DNA of 64,000 nt. Origin: Micromonospora rubida. Its GTDB lineage: Bacteria; Actinomycetota; Actinomycetes; Mycobacteriales; Micromonosporaceae. The position numbers were made by a program, and so were the translations under genes. The stretch covers positions 930,001 to 994,000 of the forward strand of contig NZ_JAAALO010000003.1 of the NCBI RefSeq assembly GCF_009908295.1, read 5' to 3'. Below, piece by piece: positions 45,008-53,800 of the stretch. Each line of letters begins with the position of its first letter. The stretch's first letter is position 1. The notes below the pieces were generated by a model that was given only the letters and a program-made list of their open reading frames with translations, was not told where the DNA came from and did not search any database.

Positions 45008-45856
45008 ATGTCCGGTACCGAGGAACCGCTGGTCGAGGCCGACCGGCTCGCCACCGAGATCGATCACGCCGACCCGCCCACCCTGCTCGACGTCCGCTGG
45101 CGGCTCGCCGGCCCGCCCGGCCGCGACGACTACGCCGCCGGCCACCTCCCCGGCGCGGTCTTCGTCGACCTCGACACCGACCTGTGCGGGCCGCCCGGCG
45201 CCGCCGGCCGGCACCCGCTGCCCGACCCCGCCGCCCTCCAGGCCGCGCTGCGGGCCGCCGGGGTCCGCGCCGGTCACCCCGTCGTCGTGTACGACGGCGG
45301 CGACGGGCTGGCCGCCGCCCGCGCCTGGTGGACGCTGCGCTGGGCCGGGCACCGGCCGGTGCGGCTGCTGCACGGTGGCTTCCCGGCCTGGGTGGCCGCC
45401 GGCCTGCCCGTGTCCACCGAGGTCCCCGCCCCGGCGCCCGGCGACGTGCCGGTCCGGCCGGGGGAGCTGCCGGTGCTGGACACCGGCGCCGCCGCCGCGC
45501 TCGCCGCCGCCGACTCCGGCGTGCTGCTCGACGTGCGGGCCGGGGCGCGCTACCGGGGCGAGACCGAGCCGATCGACCCGGTCGCCGGGCACGTCCCGGG
45601 CGCGGTGAGCCTGCCCGCCGGCGGGTACGTCGACCCGGACGGGCGGTTCCCCGCCGCGGCCGTGCTGCGGGACCGGTTCGCCGCCGCCGGGGTCGCCGAC
45701 GCCGCACCGGTCGGGGCGTACTGCGGCTCCGGGGTGACCGCCGCGCAGGCCGTGCTCGCCCTGCACCTCGCCGGCCGACCGGACGCCGCGCTCTACGTCG
45801 GGTCGTGGAGCAACTGGGTCGCCGACCCGTCCCGCCCCGTCGCCACCGGCGGCTGA
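45008..45856 (+). CDS. Thiosulfate sulfurtransferase (two-domain rhodanese)
   Basis: A 282-residue protein with two rhodanese domains. The N-terminal, inactive domain has LLDVRWRLAG and HLPGAVFVDLD; the C-terminal one has LLDVRAGARYRGETEPIDPV, GHVPGAVSLP and the active-site loop AYCGSGVTA with the catalytic Cys near residue 239. The R-x-R-G-E region is typical of SseA/TST enzymes, which move sulfane sulfur from thiosulfate or mercaptopyruvate. A 9-bp terminator stem follows. Confidence 0.9.
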   Translation: MSGTEEPLVEADRLATEIDHADPPTLLDVRWRLAGPPGRDDYAAGHLPGAVFVDLDTDLCGPPGAAGRHPLPDPAALQAALRAAGVRAGHPVVVYDGGDGLAAARAWWTLRWAGHRPVRLLHGGFPAWVAAGLPVSTEVPAPAPGDVPVRPGELPVLDTGAAAALAAADSGVLLDVRAGARYRGETEPIDPVAGHVPGAVSLPAGGYVDPDGRFPAAAVLRDRFAAAGVADAAPVGAYCGSGVTAAQAVLALHLAGRPDAALYVGSWSNWVADPSRPVATGG

Positions 45857-45863
45857 CCGCAGG

Positions 45864-45893
45864 GCCCCTGCGACCGACACCGGCCGCAGGGGC
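45864..45893 (+). terminator. Terminator after the rhodanese gene
   Basis: GCCCCTGCG (45864-45872) and CGCAGGGGC (45885-45893) form a 9-bp stem with a 12-nt loop, 8 bp after the stop. Confidence 0.6.
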
Positions 45894-45939
45894 AGCGCGT
45901 TCGATGGGCGACCGTCGGTGCTCGTGCGACGATGGGCCC

Positions 45940-47121
45940 ATGTCCGAGGACACTGTGGTGGTATGGGATGAGGCCCTGCTCGCCTACGACATGGGTGACC
46001 ATCCCCTCGACCCGGTCCGGGTGGAGCTGACCGTCGCGCTCGCCCGGGAGCTGGGCGTCCTCGACCGGCCCGGGGTCCGCCTGGTCGCCCCGGCGCCGGC
46101 CGACGACGCCCTGCTCACCCGGGTGCACGACCCGCGCTACCTGGACGCGGTGCGGATCGCCCCCCGCGACCCGCTCTTCGCCGGCTACGGGCTGGGCACC
46201 TCCGACAACCCGGTCTTCGACGGGATGCACGAGTCCAGCGCGCTGATCGCCGGGGCCACCGTGGCCGCCGCCGAGGCGGTCTGGCGGGGCGAGGCACGGC
46301 GCGCGGTCAACGTGGCCGGCGGTCTGCACCACGCCATGCCGGACCGGGCCTCAGGCTTCTGCGTCTACAACGATCCCGCGGTCGCCATCGCCCGGCTGCT
46401 CGACCTCGGCGCGCAGCGGATCGCGTACGTGGACGTGGACGTGCACCACGGCGACGGCGTGCAGGAGATCTTCTACCGCGACCCCCGGGTGCTCACGGTC
46501 AGCCTGCACGAGACCCCGCTGGCCCTGTTCCCCGGCACCGGCTTCCCCGACGAGACCGGCGGCCCCGGCGCGGAGGGCACCGCCGTCAACGTGCCGCTGC
46601 CGCCCGGCGTCAACGACACCGGCTGGCAGCGCGCGTTCCACGCGATCGTGCCGTCGGTGCTGCGCGCGTTCCGGCCGCAGATCCTCGTGACCCAGTGCGG
46701 CGCCGACGGGCACCGGCTCGACCCCCTCGCCGACCTGCACCTCTCCGTCGACGGGCAGCGGGCCACCTACGTCGCCCTGCGGGCGCTCGCCGACGAGCTG
46801 TGCGAGGGCCGTTGGGTGGCCACCGGCGGCGGCGGGTACGCCCTGGTCGAGGTGGTGCCACGGGCGTGGACCCACCTGCTGGCGGTCGCCACCGGCGACC
46901 CGGTCGACCCGGCCACGCCCACCCCGCCGGGCTGGCGACGGCTGGCCGCCGAGCGCCGCCCCGGTCGGGAGGTGCCCTTGCGGATGACCGACGACGTCGA
47001 CCCGGCGTACGAGCCGTGGCAGCCGACGGGCGAGCCGAACTCGGTGGACCGGGCCGTCGCGGCCACCCGCAAGGCGGTGTTCCCGCTGCTCGGGCTCGAC
47101 CCGTACGACCCGCGCGACTGA
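45940..47121 (+). CDS. acuC: AcuC-type protein deacetylase
   Basis: A 393-residue class I histone-deacetylase-fold protein. The zinc and catalytic motifs are GGLHHAMPDRASGFCVYND (His-His), YVDVDVHHGDGVQEIF (Asp and His ligands), VTQCGADGHRLDPL (Asp ligand) and TGGGGYALVEV. In Bacillus, AcuC removes acetyl groups from acetyl-CoA synthetase lysine. Here the next gene encodes a GNAT-acyl-CoA-synthetase fusion acetyltransferase, so the two may form an opposing pair. It is followed by that gene after 30 bp on the same strand. Confidence 0.92.
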   Translation: MSEDTVVVWDEALLAYDMGDHPLDPVRVELTVALARELGVLDRPGVRLVAPAPADDALLTRVHDPRYLDAVRIAPRDPLFAGYGLGTSDNPVFDGMHESSALIAGATVAAAEAVWRGEARRAVNVAGGLHHAMPDRASGFCVYNDPAVAIARLLDLGAQRIAYVDVDVHHGDGVQEIFYRDPRVLTVSLHETPLALFPGTGFPDETGGPGAEGTAVNVPLPPGVNDTGWQRAFHAIVPSVLRAFRPQILVTQCGADGHRLDPLADLHLSVDGQRATYVALRALADELCEGRWVATGGGGYALVEVVPRAWTHLLAVATGDPVDPATPTPPGWRRLAAERRPGREVPLRMTDDVDPAYEPWQPTGEPNSVDRAVAATRKAVFPLLGLDPYDPRD

Positions 47122-47151
47122 GCCGACGCACCCGGGGAGGGGACCGAAGGC

Positions 47152-49710
47152 GTGACCACTGTCGACCAGCCGGTGGACGTGCTGCTCAGCGACGGCACGA
47201 CCGTCGGGCTGCGGCCGATCCGCCCGGACGACGCGCCGGGCATCGTGGCGATGCACTCGCGGTTCTCCGAGCGCACCCGCTACCTGCGCTACTTCTCGCC
47301 GTACCCGCGGATTCCGGAGCGGGACCTGCGGCGGTTCGTGGTGGTCGACCACCGGGACCGGGAGGCGTTCGTGGTGCTGGCCGCCGACCGGATCGTCGCC
47401 GTCGGCCGGTACGAGCGGCTCGGCCCCGAGGCCCCCGAGGCCGAGGTGGCGTTCGTGGTGGAGGACGCCTACCAGGGCCGGGGGATCGGCTCGGTGCTGC
47501 TGGAGCACCTGGCCGACGCCGCCCGGCGGTTCGGGATCGTGCGCTTCGTCGCCGAGGTGCTCCCGGCCAACGGGGCGATGCTGCGGGTCTTCGCGGACTT
47601 CGGCTACCAGGTCCAGCGCCAGTACGCCGACGGCGTGGTGCACCTGAGCTTCCCGATCGCCCCGACCGAGCAGACGCTGGAGGTGCAGCGCGGCCGGGAG
47701 CACCGCACCGAGGCGCGTTCCATCGCCCGGCTGCTCGCCCCCCGGGCCGTCGCCGTGTACGGGGCCAGCGCCACCGGCCAGGGCGTCGGCGCGGCGCTGC
47801 TCGGGCACCTGCGCGACGGCGGGTTCACCGGGGCGGTGGTGCCCGTGCACCCGAGCGCGGCGACGGTGGCGGGGCTGCCCGCGTACCCCTCGGCGGTCGA
47901 CGCCGGCCGGGCGATCGACCTGGCGGTGGTCGCGGTGGCCCCGGAGGCGGTCGGCGCGGTCGTGGCCGACGCGGCGGCGGCCGGCGCGCACGGCCTGGTG
48001 GTGATCTCCGCAGGCTTCGCCGAGGCCGGCCCGGCTGGCGCGGCGGCCCAGCGGGCCCTGGTCCGCGCGGCGCACGCCGCCGGCATGCGGGTCGTCGGCC
48101 CGAACTGCCTCGGCGTGGCCAACACCGACGAGGCGGTACGCCTCAACGCGACCCTCGCCCCGGCGCTGCCGGCCCCCGGCCGGGTGGGCATCTTCAGCCA
48201 GTCCGGGGCGTTCGGGGTGGCCCTGCTCGCCGAGGCGCACCGGCGGGGCCTGGGCGTTTCGAGCTTCGTCTCGGCCGGCAACCGGGCCGACGTCTCCGGC
48301 AACGACCTGCTCCAGTACTGGCAGGACGACCCCGGCACCGACGTGATCATGTTGTACCTGGAGACGTTCGGCAACCCGCGCAAGTTCGCCCGGCTGGCCC
48401 GGCGGATCGGCCGGAACAAGCCGGTGGTGGCGCTGGCCTCCCCGGCCCGCCCGCCGGGGCTGAACGCCGACGCCCCCGGCCCGGACGCGGTCGCGGTCAG
48501 CGCACTGTTCACCCAGTCCGGGGTGATCCGGGTGGACACCGTCGCCGAGCTGCTGGACGTCGGCGTGCTGCTGGCCCACCAACCGCTGCCGGCCGGCCGG
48601 CGGGTCGGCGTGGTGGGCAACTCCTCGGCGCTGACCGGCCTGGCGGCCACGGCGTGCGCCGCGCAGGGGCTGACCGTGGCCGCCGGCTACCCGTCCGACG
48701 TGGGGCCCCAGGCCGGGGCGGCCGAGTTCGCCGCAGCGCTCGGCGTCGCCGCCGCCGACGACGGCGTGGACGCCCTCGTCGCGGTCTTCGCCCCGCCGCT
48801 GCCCGGGCAGCTCACCGACACCGAGGCCGACTTCGCCGCCGCCCTGCCCGGCGCGCTCGGCGCCGGCCGGCCGGTGGTGGCCACGTTCCTCGCCGGTCGT
48901 CCCCCGGCCGGGGTGCCGGCGTACCCGAGCGTGGAGGAGGCGGTGCGCGCCCTGGGCCGGGTCGCCACGTACGCCGACTGGCTGCGTCGCCCACCCGGCG
49001 CGCTGCCCGAGCTGCCCCGGATCGACCCCGCCGCCGCCCAGGCCGCGCTGCGGGCCGACGGCGCCGACCCGGCCGGCCTGCTCGCCGCGTACGGGATCGA
49101 CGTGCTGCCCTCCGCGCCGGCGCGCTCGGCCGACGAGGCGGTGACCGCCGCCGGGGCGCTCGGCTGGCCGGTGGCGCTGAAGGCCGCCGCCGCCGGGCTG
49201 CGGCACCGCCTCGACCTGGGCGCGGTCCGCCTCGACCTGGCCGACGAGCCGGCCCTCCGCCGGGCGTACGCGGAAATGGCGGCGGCGTTCGGCACGGACG
49301 TCCTGGTGCAGGCGATGGTCCCGCCCGGAGTGCCCTGCGTGGTGGAACTGGTGGAGGACCCGGCGTTCGGGCCGGTGGTCGGGTTCGGCCTCGGCGGCGT
49401 CGCCACCGAACTGCTCGGCGACCGGGCCTGGCGGGCGGTGCCGCTGACCGACTCCGACGCCGCCGAGCTGGTCGACGCGCCCCGGGCCGCGCCGCTGCTG
49501 CGCGGGCACCGCGGGGCCGCCCCGGTGGACCGGGCCGCCCTGGCGGAGCTGCTGCTGCGGGTCGGTCGGCTCGCCGACGAGCAGCCCCGGGTCCGCTCGC
49601 TCACCCTCAACCCGGTGCTGGCCCGCCCGGACGGGGTCTCCGTGCTGCATGCCAGCGTCCGCACCGGCGCCGCCGGCGCCCGCCCTGACACCGGCCCCCG
49701 CCGCTTGTAA
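47152..49710 (+). CDS. Lysine acetyltransferase: GNAT fused to NDP-forming acyl-CoA synthetase domain
   Basis: An 852-residue fusion. Residues 10-170 are a GNAT acetyltransferase (VGLRPIRPDDAPGIVAMHSR, then the acetyl-CoA loop YQGRGIGSVLLEHL). Residues 190-640 resemble the CoA-binding and ligase domains of ADP-forming acyl-CoA synthetases (AVAVYGASATGQGVGAALLG, GIFSQSGAFGVALL), and 660-840 form an ATP-grasp region. This is the Pat/PatZ-type layout with an N-terminal GNAT, as in several actinobacterial enzymes that acetylate acetyl-CoA synthetase. The catalytic His expected in true synthetases was not located. Downstream of acuC; reversible acetylation is the likely joint function. Confidence 0.88.
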   Translation: MTTVDQPVDVLLSDGTTVGLRPIRPDDAPGIVAMHSRFSERTRYLRYFSPYPRIPERDLRRFVVVDHRDREAFVVLAADRIVAVGRYERLGPEAPEAEVAFVVEDAYQGRGIGSVLLEHLADAARRFGIVRFVAEVLPANGAMLRVFADFGYQVQRQYADGVVHLSFPIAPTEQTLEVQRGREHRTEARSIARLLAPRAVAVYGASATGQGVGAALLGHLRDGGFTGAVVPVHPSAATVAGLPAYPSAVDAGRAIDLAVVAVAPEAVGAVVADAAAAGAHGLVVISAGFAEAGPAGAAAQRALVRAAHAAGMRVVGPNCLGVANTDEAVRLNATLAPALPAPGRVGIFSQSGAFGVALLAEAHRRGLGVSSFVSAGNRADVSGNDLLQYWQDDPGTDVIMLYLETFGNPRKFARLARRIGRNKPVVALASPARPPGLNADAPGPDAVAVSALFTQSGVIRVDTVAELLDVGVLLAHQPLPAGRRVGVVGNSSALTGLAATACAAQGLTVAAGYPSDVGPQAGAAEFAAALGVAAADDGVDALVAVFAPPLPGQLTDTEADFAAALPGALGAGRPVVATFLAGRPPAGVPAYPSVEEAVRALGRVATYADWLRRPPGALPELPRIDPAAAQAALRADGADPAGLLAAYGIDVLPSAPARSADEAVTAAGALGWPVALKAAAAGLRHRLDLGAVRLDLADEPALRRAYAEMAAAFGTDVLVQAMVPPGVPCVVELVEDPAFGPVVGFGLGGVATELLGDRAWRAVPLTDSDAAELVDAPRAAPLLRGHRGAAPVDRAALAELLLRVGRLADEQPRVRSLTLNPVLARPDGVSVLHASVRTGAAGARPDTGPRRL

Positions 49711-49734
49711 GGAAGGGGGCATCTGATCCGTGTA

Positions 49735-50313
49735 GTGGTCGATTCATGTTCGATCGCGAAGTGGGAGGCGGATGGGACCACGCAGCGGATCCACGATCTG
49801 CTGCGGGAACGGGTTCGTGTGGCCCGAGGTCGTCGTGCAAGCCCTTTGGGGGTAGTCCTGGACTCGCGGCCCTGGACATCGGCACCGGGCCGGTCGTCGC
49901 TGCTGCTCCTCATGGCGCATCGGCGTGGAGTTCCTGGTTTCATCAAGAAGGCCGTCAAGCCCCATGCCGAGGAGAAAGCTCATGTCGTGCTGGAAAGATC
50001 TGTCCACACACGACACGCCAGAGGTCAGGTCATGGCTGGAGCGCAACCCGACGTCACGTTCCACTTCACCCCGGTCGGATCCTCGTGGATCGACCAGATC
50101 GAGACCTGGTTTGGGCTCATCACCATGCAGGCCATCCGACGAGGCACGTTTACCTCGGTCAACGCGCTGATCCGCCGGATCCGCGACAACATCGAGCACT
50201 GGAACACCGACGCGGCGCTGTTCACGTGGACCGCCACCGCCGACCAAATCCTGGCCAAGGTCCGCTGGGTCGAGACCAACCTCAAACAACTCGCCGCCAA
50301 CAACTCGACGTAA
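49735..50313 (+). mobile_element. Chimeric, decayed insertion-sequence remnants (IS5 + IS630)
   Basis: One open frame joins pieces of two IS families. Codons 9-43 (KWEADGTTQRIHDLLRERVR, then ARGRRASP...VVLDS) match the start of IS5-group transposases. From about 49918 the sequence is IS630: GFIKKAVKPHAEEKAHVVLE, then in another frame STHDTPEVRSWLERNP, then back to VTFHFTPVGSSWIDQIETWF and WTATADQILAKVRWVETN. At least two frameshifts interrupt the IS630 part and its catalytic half is incomplete. No transposase can be made. The remnants sit between the acetyltransferase gene and the Rhs immunity candidate. Confidence 0.82.
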
Positions 50314-50421
50314 CGTCTACAGAATCACGGGACACTGGAGTCCGCAGAACCTCAATCGGTGTGGCGAAACGGCCGAATGCTATGGGGCGACAGATGAACT
50401 ATCTGCCGCCCCATAGTCGAC

Positions 50422-50856
50422 CTACACGCCGTGGTAGGGGAGGTAGTCCCGAGTCAGGCCCTTACGAGAGAAAGGCGCGACTCCCCGTCGAGTGCGAACC
50501 GTGACCGTCCGATCCGAAAGCCTCAGTTGGGCAACTGCCCGCACCAACGTTCCACCTTTCAGATATACCGATTCCGACACCTTTCCCTCGATGATTGCGT
50601 CGACGGCCTCCCGGCAAGCGGCCTGTAGGTCCTCGACCGCCTGTCCATGGAAGTCCAAGATGGACATCTCGCCGAATTCGAGAGTTATCTCATCTTCATC
50701 CTGCCGGAATACCGAGAATCGGCAAGCGCCTGATGTCTCCGGGGTTACTTCGACGGCTGACTTCTCCTCCCGTCCAACTAGCTCGACATTGGCCGATTCG
50801 CCAACCGCAGCCCGGACATGCGCGGCGAGATCCTCCAGGAAATTCCGTGGATCCAT
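50422..50856 (-). CDS. Candidate immunity protein for the Rhs toxin
   Basis: A 144-residue acidic, soluble protein (MDPRNFLEDLAAHVRAAVGE at the start; many Asp/Glu) with an alpha/beta pattern and no signal peptide. No family recognised. It starts 12 bp after the rhs stop, and the rhs stop TAG is part of its ribosome site (TAGGAG, 8 nt before the ATG), so it is translationally coupled to the toxin. Position, size and acidity against a basic toxin tip fit an immunity protein; this is inference. Codon use is less GC-biased than the core genes. Confidence 0.7.
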   Translation of the reverse strand: MDPRNFLEDLAAHVRAAVGESANVELVGREEKSAVEVTPETSGACRFSVFRQDEDEITLEFGEMSILDFHGQAVEDLQAACREAVDAIIEGKVSESVYLKGGTLVRAVAQLRLSDRTVTVRTRRGVAPFSRKGLTRDYLPYHGV

Positions 50857-50868
50857 CGTCAGAAACTC

Positions 50869-53800
50869 CTAGAAAAGGTCCCAATGAAACCGGGGCACCC
50901 TGCGTTGCCACCAGTTCTTGGGCTTTGCGTAACCACCGTGCACCGAGAATACGTTGCGCTGCTTCTTGTTGTTCCAACTATAGCCGACCCGAACAATCTT
51001 CGACCGATTGAAGATGCCCTGACGTCCGTGAGTGTGCTTCCTGCCGAAAAGGAACACATTCGCCTTGAAAAAGAATCCCGTCGCTTTCTGAAGTTGCCAC
51101 CGTGTAAACTTTTTGTTGGCCTTAGAGAGTCCGCGTGCCGCCCAGGAAATTCCTTTGGCACAGACTCTCTTCCACTTGCAGATTTTACGGATGAACTTTC
51201 CATCGAGATCCTGGAGATTGATCGGGTCGGCGCAGGTGTATTCGTATGCGTTGCAACTGCCACCGGAGATGGGGTCAGTCTGGAGGAACCGCCCCAGCGA
51301 CGGGCTGTAGAGGCGGACGCCCATCAGAATGATGCCGCCCATCGCCTCGCCCGAGCGCTGCTTGCCCCCCAGCCAGCCATAGCGCCTGTCAGTCTGCCCG
51401 ACTGTTGGTGCACCAAATTCATCATAGTCGAAAAATTCCGGTTCGGTCAGCGCCGGATCGACTGTCGCGACAATGTCGCCGTGCAGGTTCGTCAGCTGCA
51501 ACTGAACGTCCCCAGTTGCCGAGGTGGTAGCCGCCAGATCACCGTCGGGGCCAGACAGGTTTCGGGTGATAGTGCCCGTCCCGTCCTCGACGATCCACGG
51601 AACCTCGTCGGAGTCATCCCCGTAATGGTTCAGCTTGAACGTCGTGTTGACCCAACTGCCGTTCACTTGCGTCTCAGTAGCGAAGGCCCGGAATCGGTGT
51701 GCCGGGTCCAGCGTCCACGTCTGCCGCGAATCGCCAAACTGCTGCTGCCTTACCAAGTCATTCGCAAAATAGCCGTTGGTCAACCCGCCGGGAAGTTCAA
51801 CCGTTCGGCCGAATGCATCGTAGACATAATCGGCGTCACTCAGTCGGTCTGCGGTGTCGTACGTGTGGGTCTCCGTCACATCGGCCGTGGTCTCGTCGCA
51901 GGTACCGTCGGAGGCCGGGTCAAATCGGGAGCTGCCGGTCCGGTTGGTTCGGTTGTCGTAGGTGTAGGTGCGAGTGACGCAGCCGGCCGTAATCGCGCTG
52001 TCGTGCTGGGTCTTCGTCAGCCGGCTCAACCGATCATAACGGTAGGCCTTGCTGCCGCCGGTGTAGGTGTGGTTGACCCACTGACCGGCGGTGTTTTCCA
52101 CCACCGACTCAGAGTAGACGACTGTGCCGTCGGAGTCGCGAGTGTAGGTCCGCTGCACCGGCTGTAGGCTCGCGTCGAGTCGGTCGTTACGGGTCAGCCC
52201 GCCCGGGTATTTCAGCTCGGTGAGTTGCCCATCCGGCGAGTACTTTGCCGTAAAAGTGCCGGCGATGCTGTCGGTTACGCTGGTCAGTAGGCCACGTGGT
52301 TCCGCCGTTCGGTCGTAAGCGAACGTGGCGTGTCCGGTGGGGTTGATCACCTTCACTGACTTGCTGTACCGGTCGAACTCGCTTTCCGTGGTGCCGCCGT
52401 CGGCATCGGTGTAGGAGGCAAGCCGGCCGAGCAGGTCGTATTCGCGTGTAATGGTGGAGGTGCCCATCGTGGTGACGGTGACGTCACCGGAGGTCGGGCT
52501 GTAGGTGGTGGTGACCGGAGCGACCGCCGCCCCTTCGTCCGAGGTGATCTCCGTGCTGGTCACGCGCGTCGCCGGGTCGTACTGGGTCGTGGTGGTGCGG
52601 GTCTTGCCGGCGGCGGTTTCGTTGACCACCTTCTCGTCGCGGTATCTGGTGTAGGAGATGACCCGCCGCTCGGGCAGTTCGGTGGTCATTCGCGTTGGGT
52701 CGTGGCCGGTCACCGCCCCGACGGAATGGGTGAGGCAGGGCTGCCCGGCCCATTCGGGCTTGTTGCCGCACGCGCTGTCCTGGGCGTTGATACCGGCCGT
52801 GTAGTAGATGGTCTCGCGGGCGACCGCGTCGGATCCGGTCGAACCGATCCCCAACGATTTCACGACCCGCCCCGCGCTGTCATGGACGCTGTACGAGGTC
52901 AGATTTTGACCACCAGGGACGGCGTCGATGGTCAGGCTTGTGGACTTCTTCAACGTCCAGCCGGACACACCTCCGTATTCGGGGTCGTAGCCGTTCTTGG
53001 AGACCCGAACGTCCGCGTCGGGATATCCGACGATCTGCGCGCCTTCGCGCTTGGTGGTAATTAGGTGGTAGGTCGCGCCGTCGGGTTTGCCCTCGTCGTG
53101 GATGTTGACCGTGTGGGCGCGGCCGATGACGGTCGCGCCGTCGGGAACTGCCTCCAGCGGGCCGGTGCCGTCCGGGTCCGCGACCGCGTTCTCCAGCACC
53201 ATGGTGGCTGTCGGGCCGAGGGTTTCGATCAGGTCGATGCCGTCGGCGCTGTAGGTGTTGACAGTGGACAGGGCGAGTGCGCGGGTGGCGGCGTCGGACC
53301 CGGAGAGGCCGAGCTCGGCGAGGTGTGTGTCGGCACTGGGCAGGGCGCCCAGGGCCAGCGCCCGGTCGGTGGCCTCCAGCGTTCGGATGACGTTGCCGAA
53401 CCGGTCGTACTCCTGCGTGTCGATGTGGCCCCCTGGGGTGGCGGTGTTGACCTCCTTCCCGCCTGCGGATAGGTAGTGGACGGTGGCGAACTTGTACCCG
53501 TTGGTGCCCGGTGTGGTGGGGGTGGCGCCACTGGGGCCGGGGTCGTCTTCGGGACCGAAGACTGCCGTGGCATCGGTGGGCGGGTCGACCTGGCCCCAGG
53601 TGGCGATGGACGCGCTCTCGAGGTTGTACGGACCGCCGGTGCCCTGGGTGAGCGGCACGTTGTAGACGACGGTGGTGGCGACTTCTCCGTCGGGGGCCGT
53701 TTTCGAGCCCTGTTGCAGGGCGGCTCGGCGTACCTTCAGCAGCTTTCCGGCGTTTTCGTCGCCGGCCAGGTCGGCGACCTGGGCGTCGGTGAGCGCCTTG

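Noticed and set aside
46351..49722. 1123-codon minus-strand frame opposite acuC and the acetyltransferase
   Set aside because: Both plus-strand genes show clear catalytic motifs; the reverse frame shows none.
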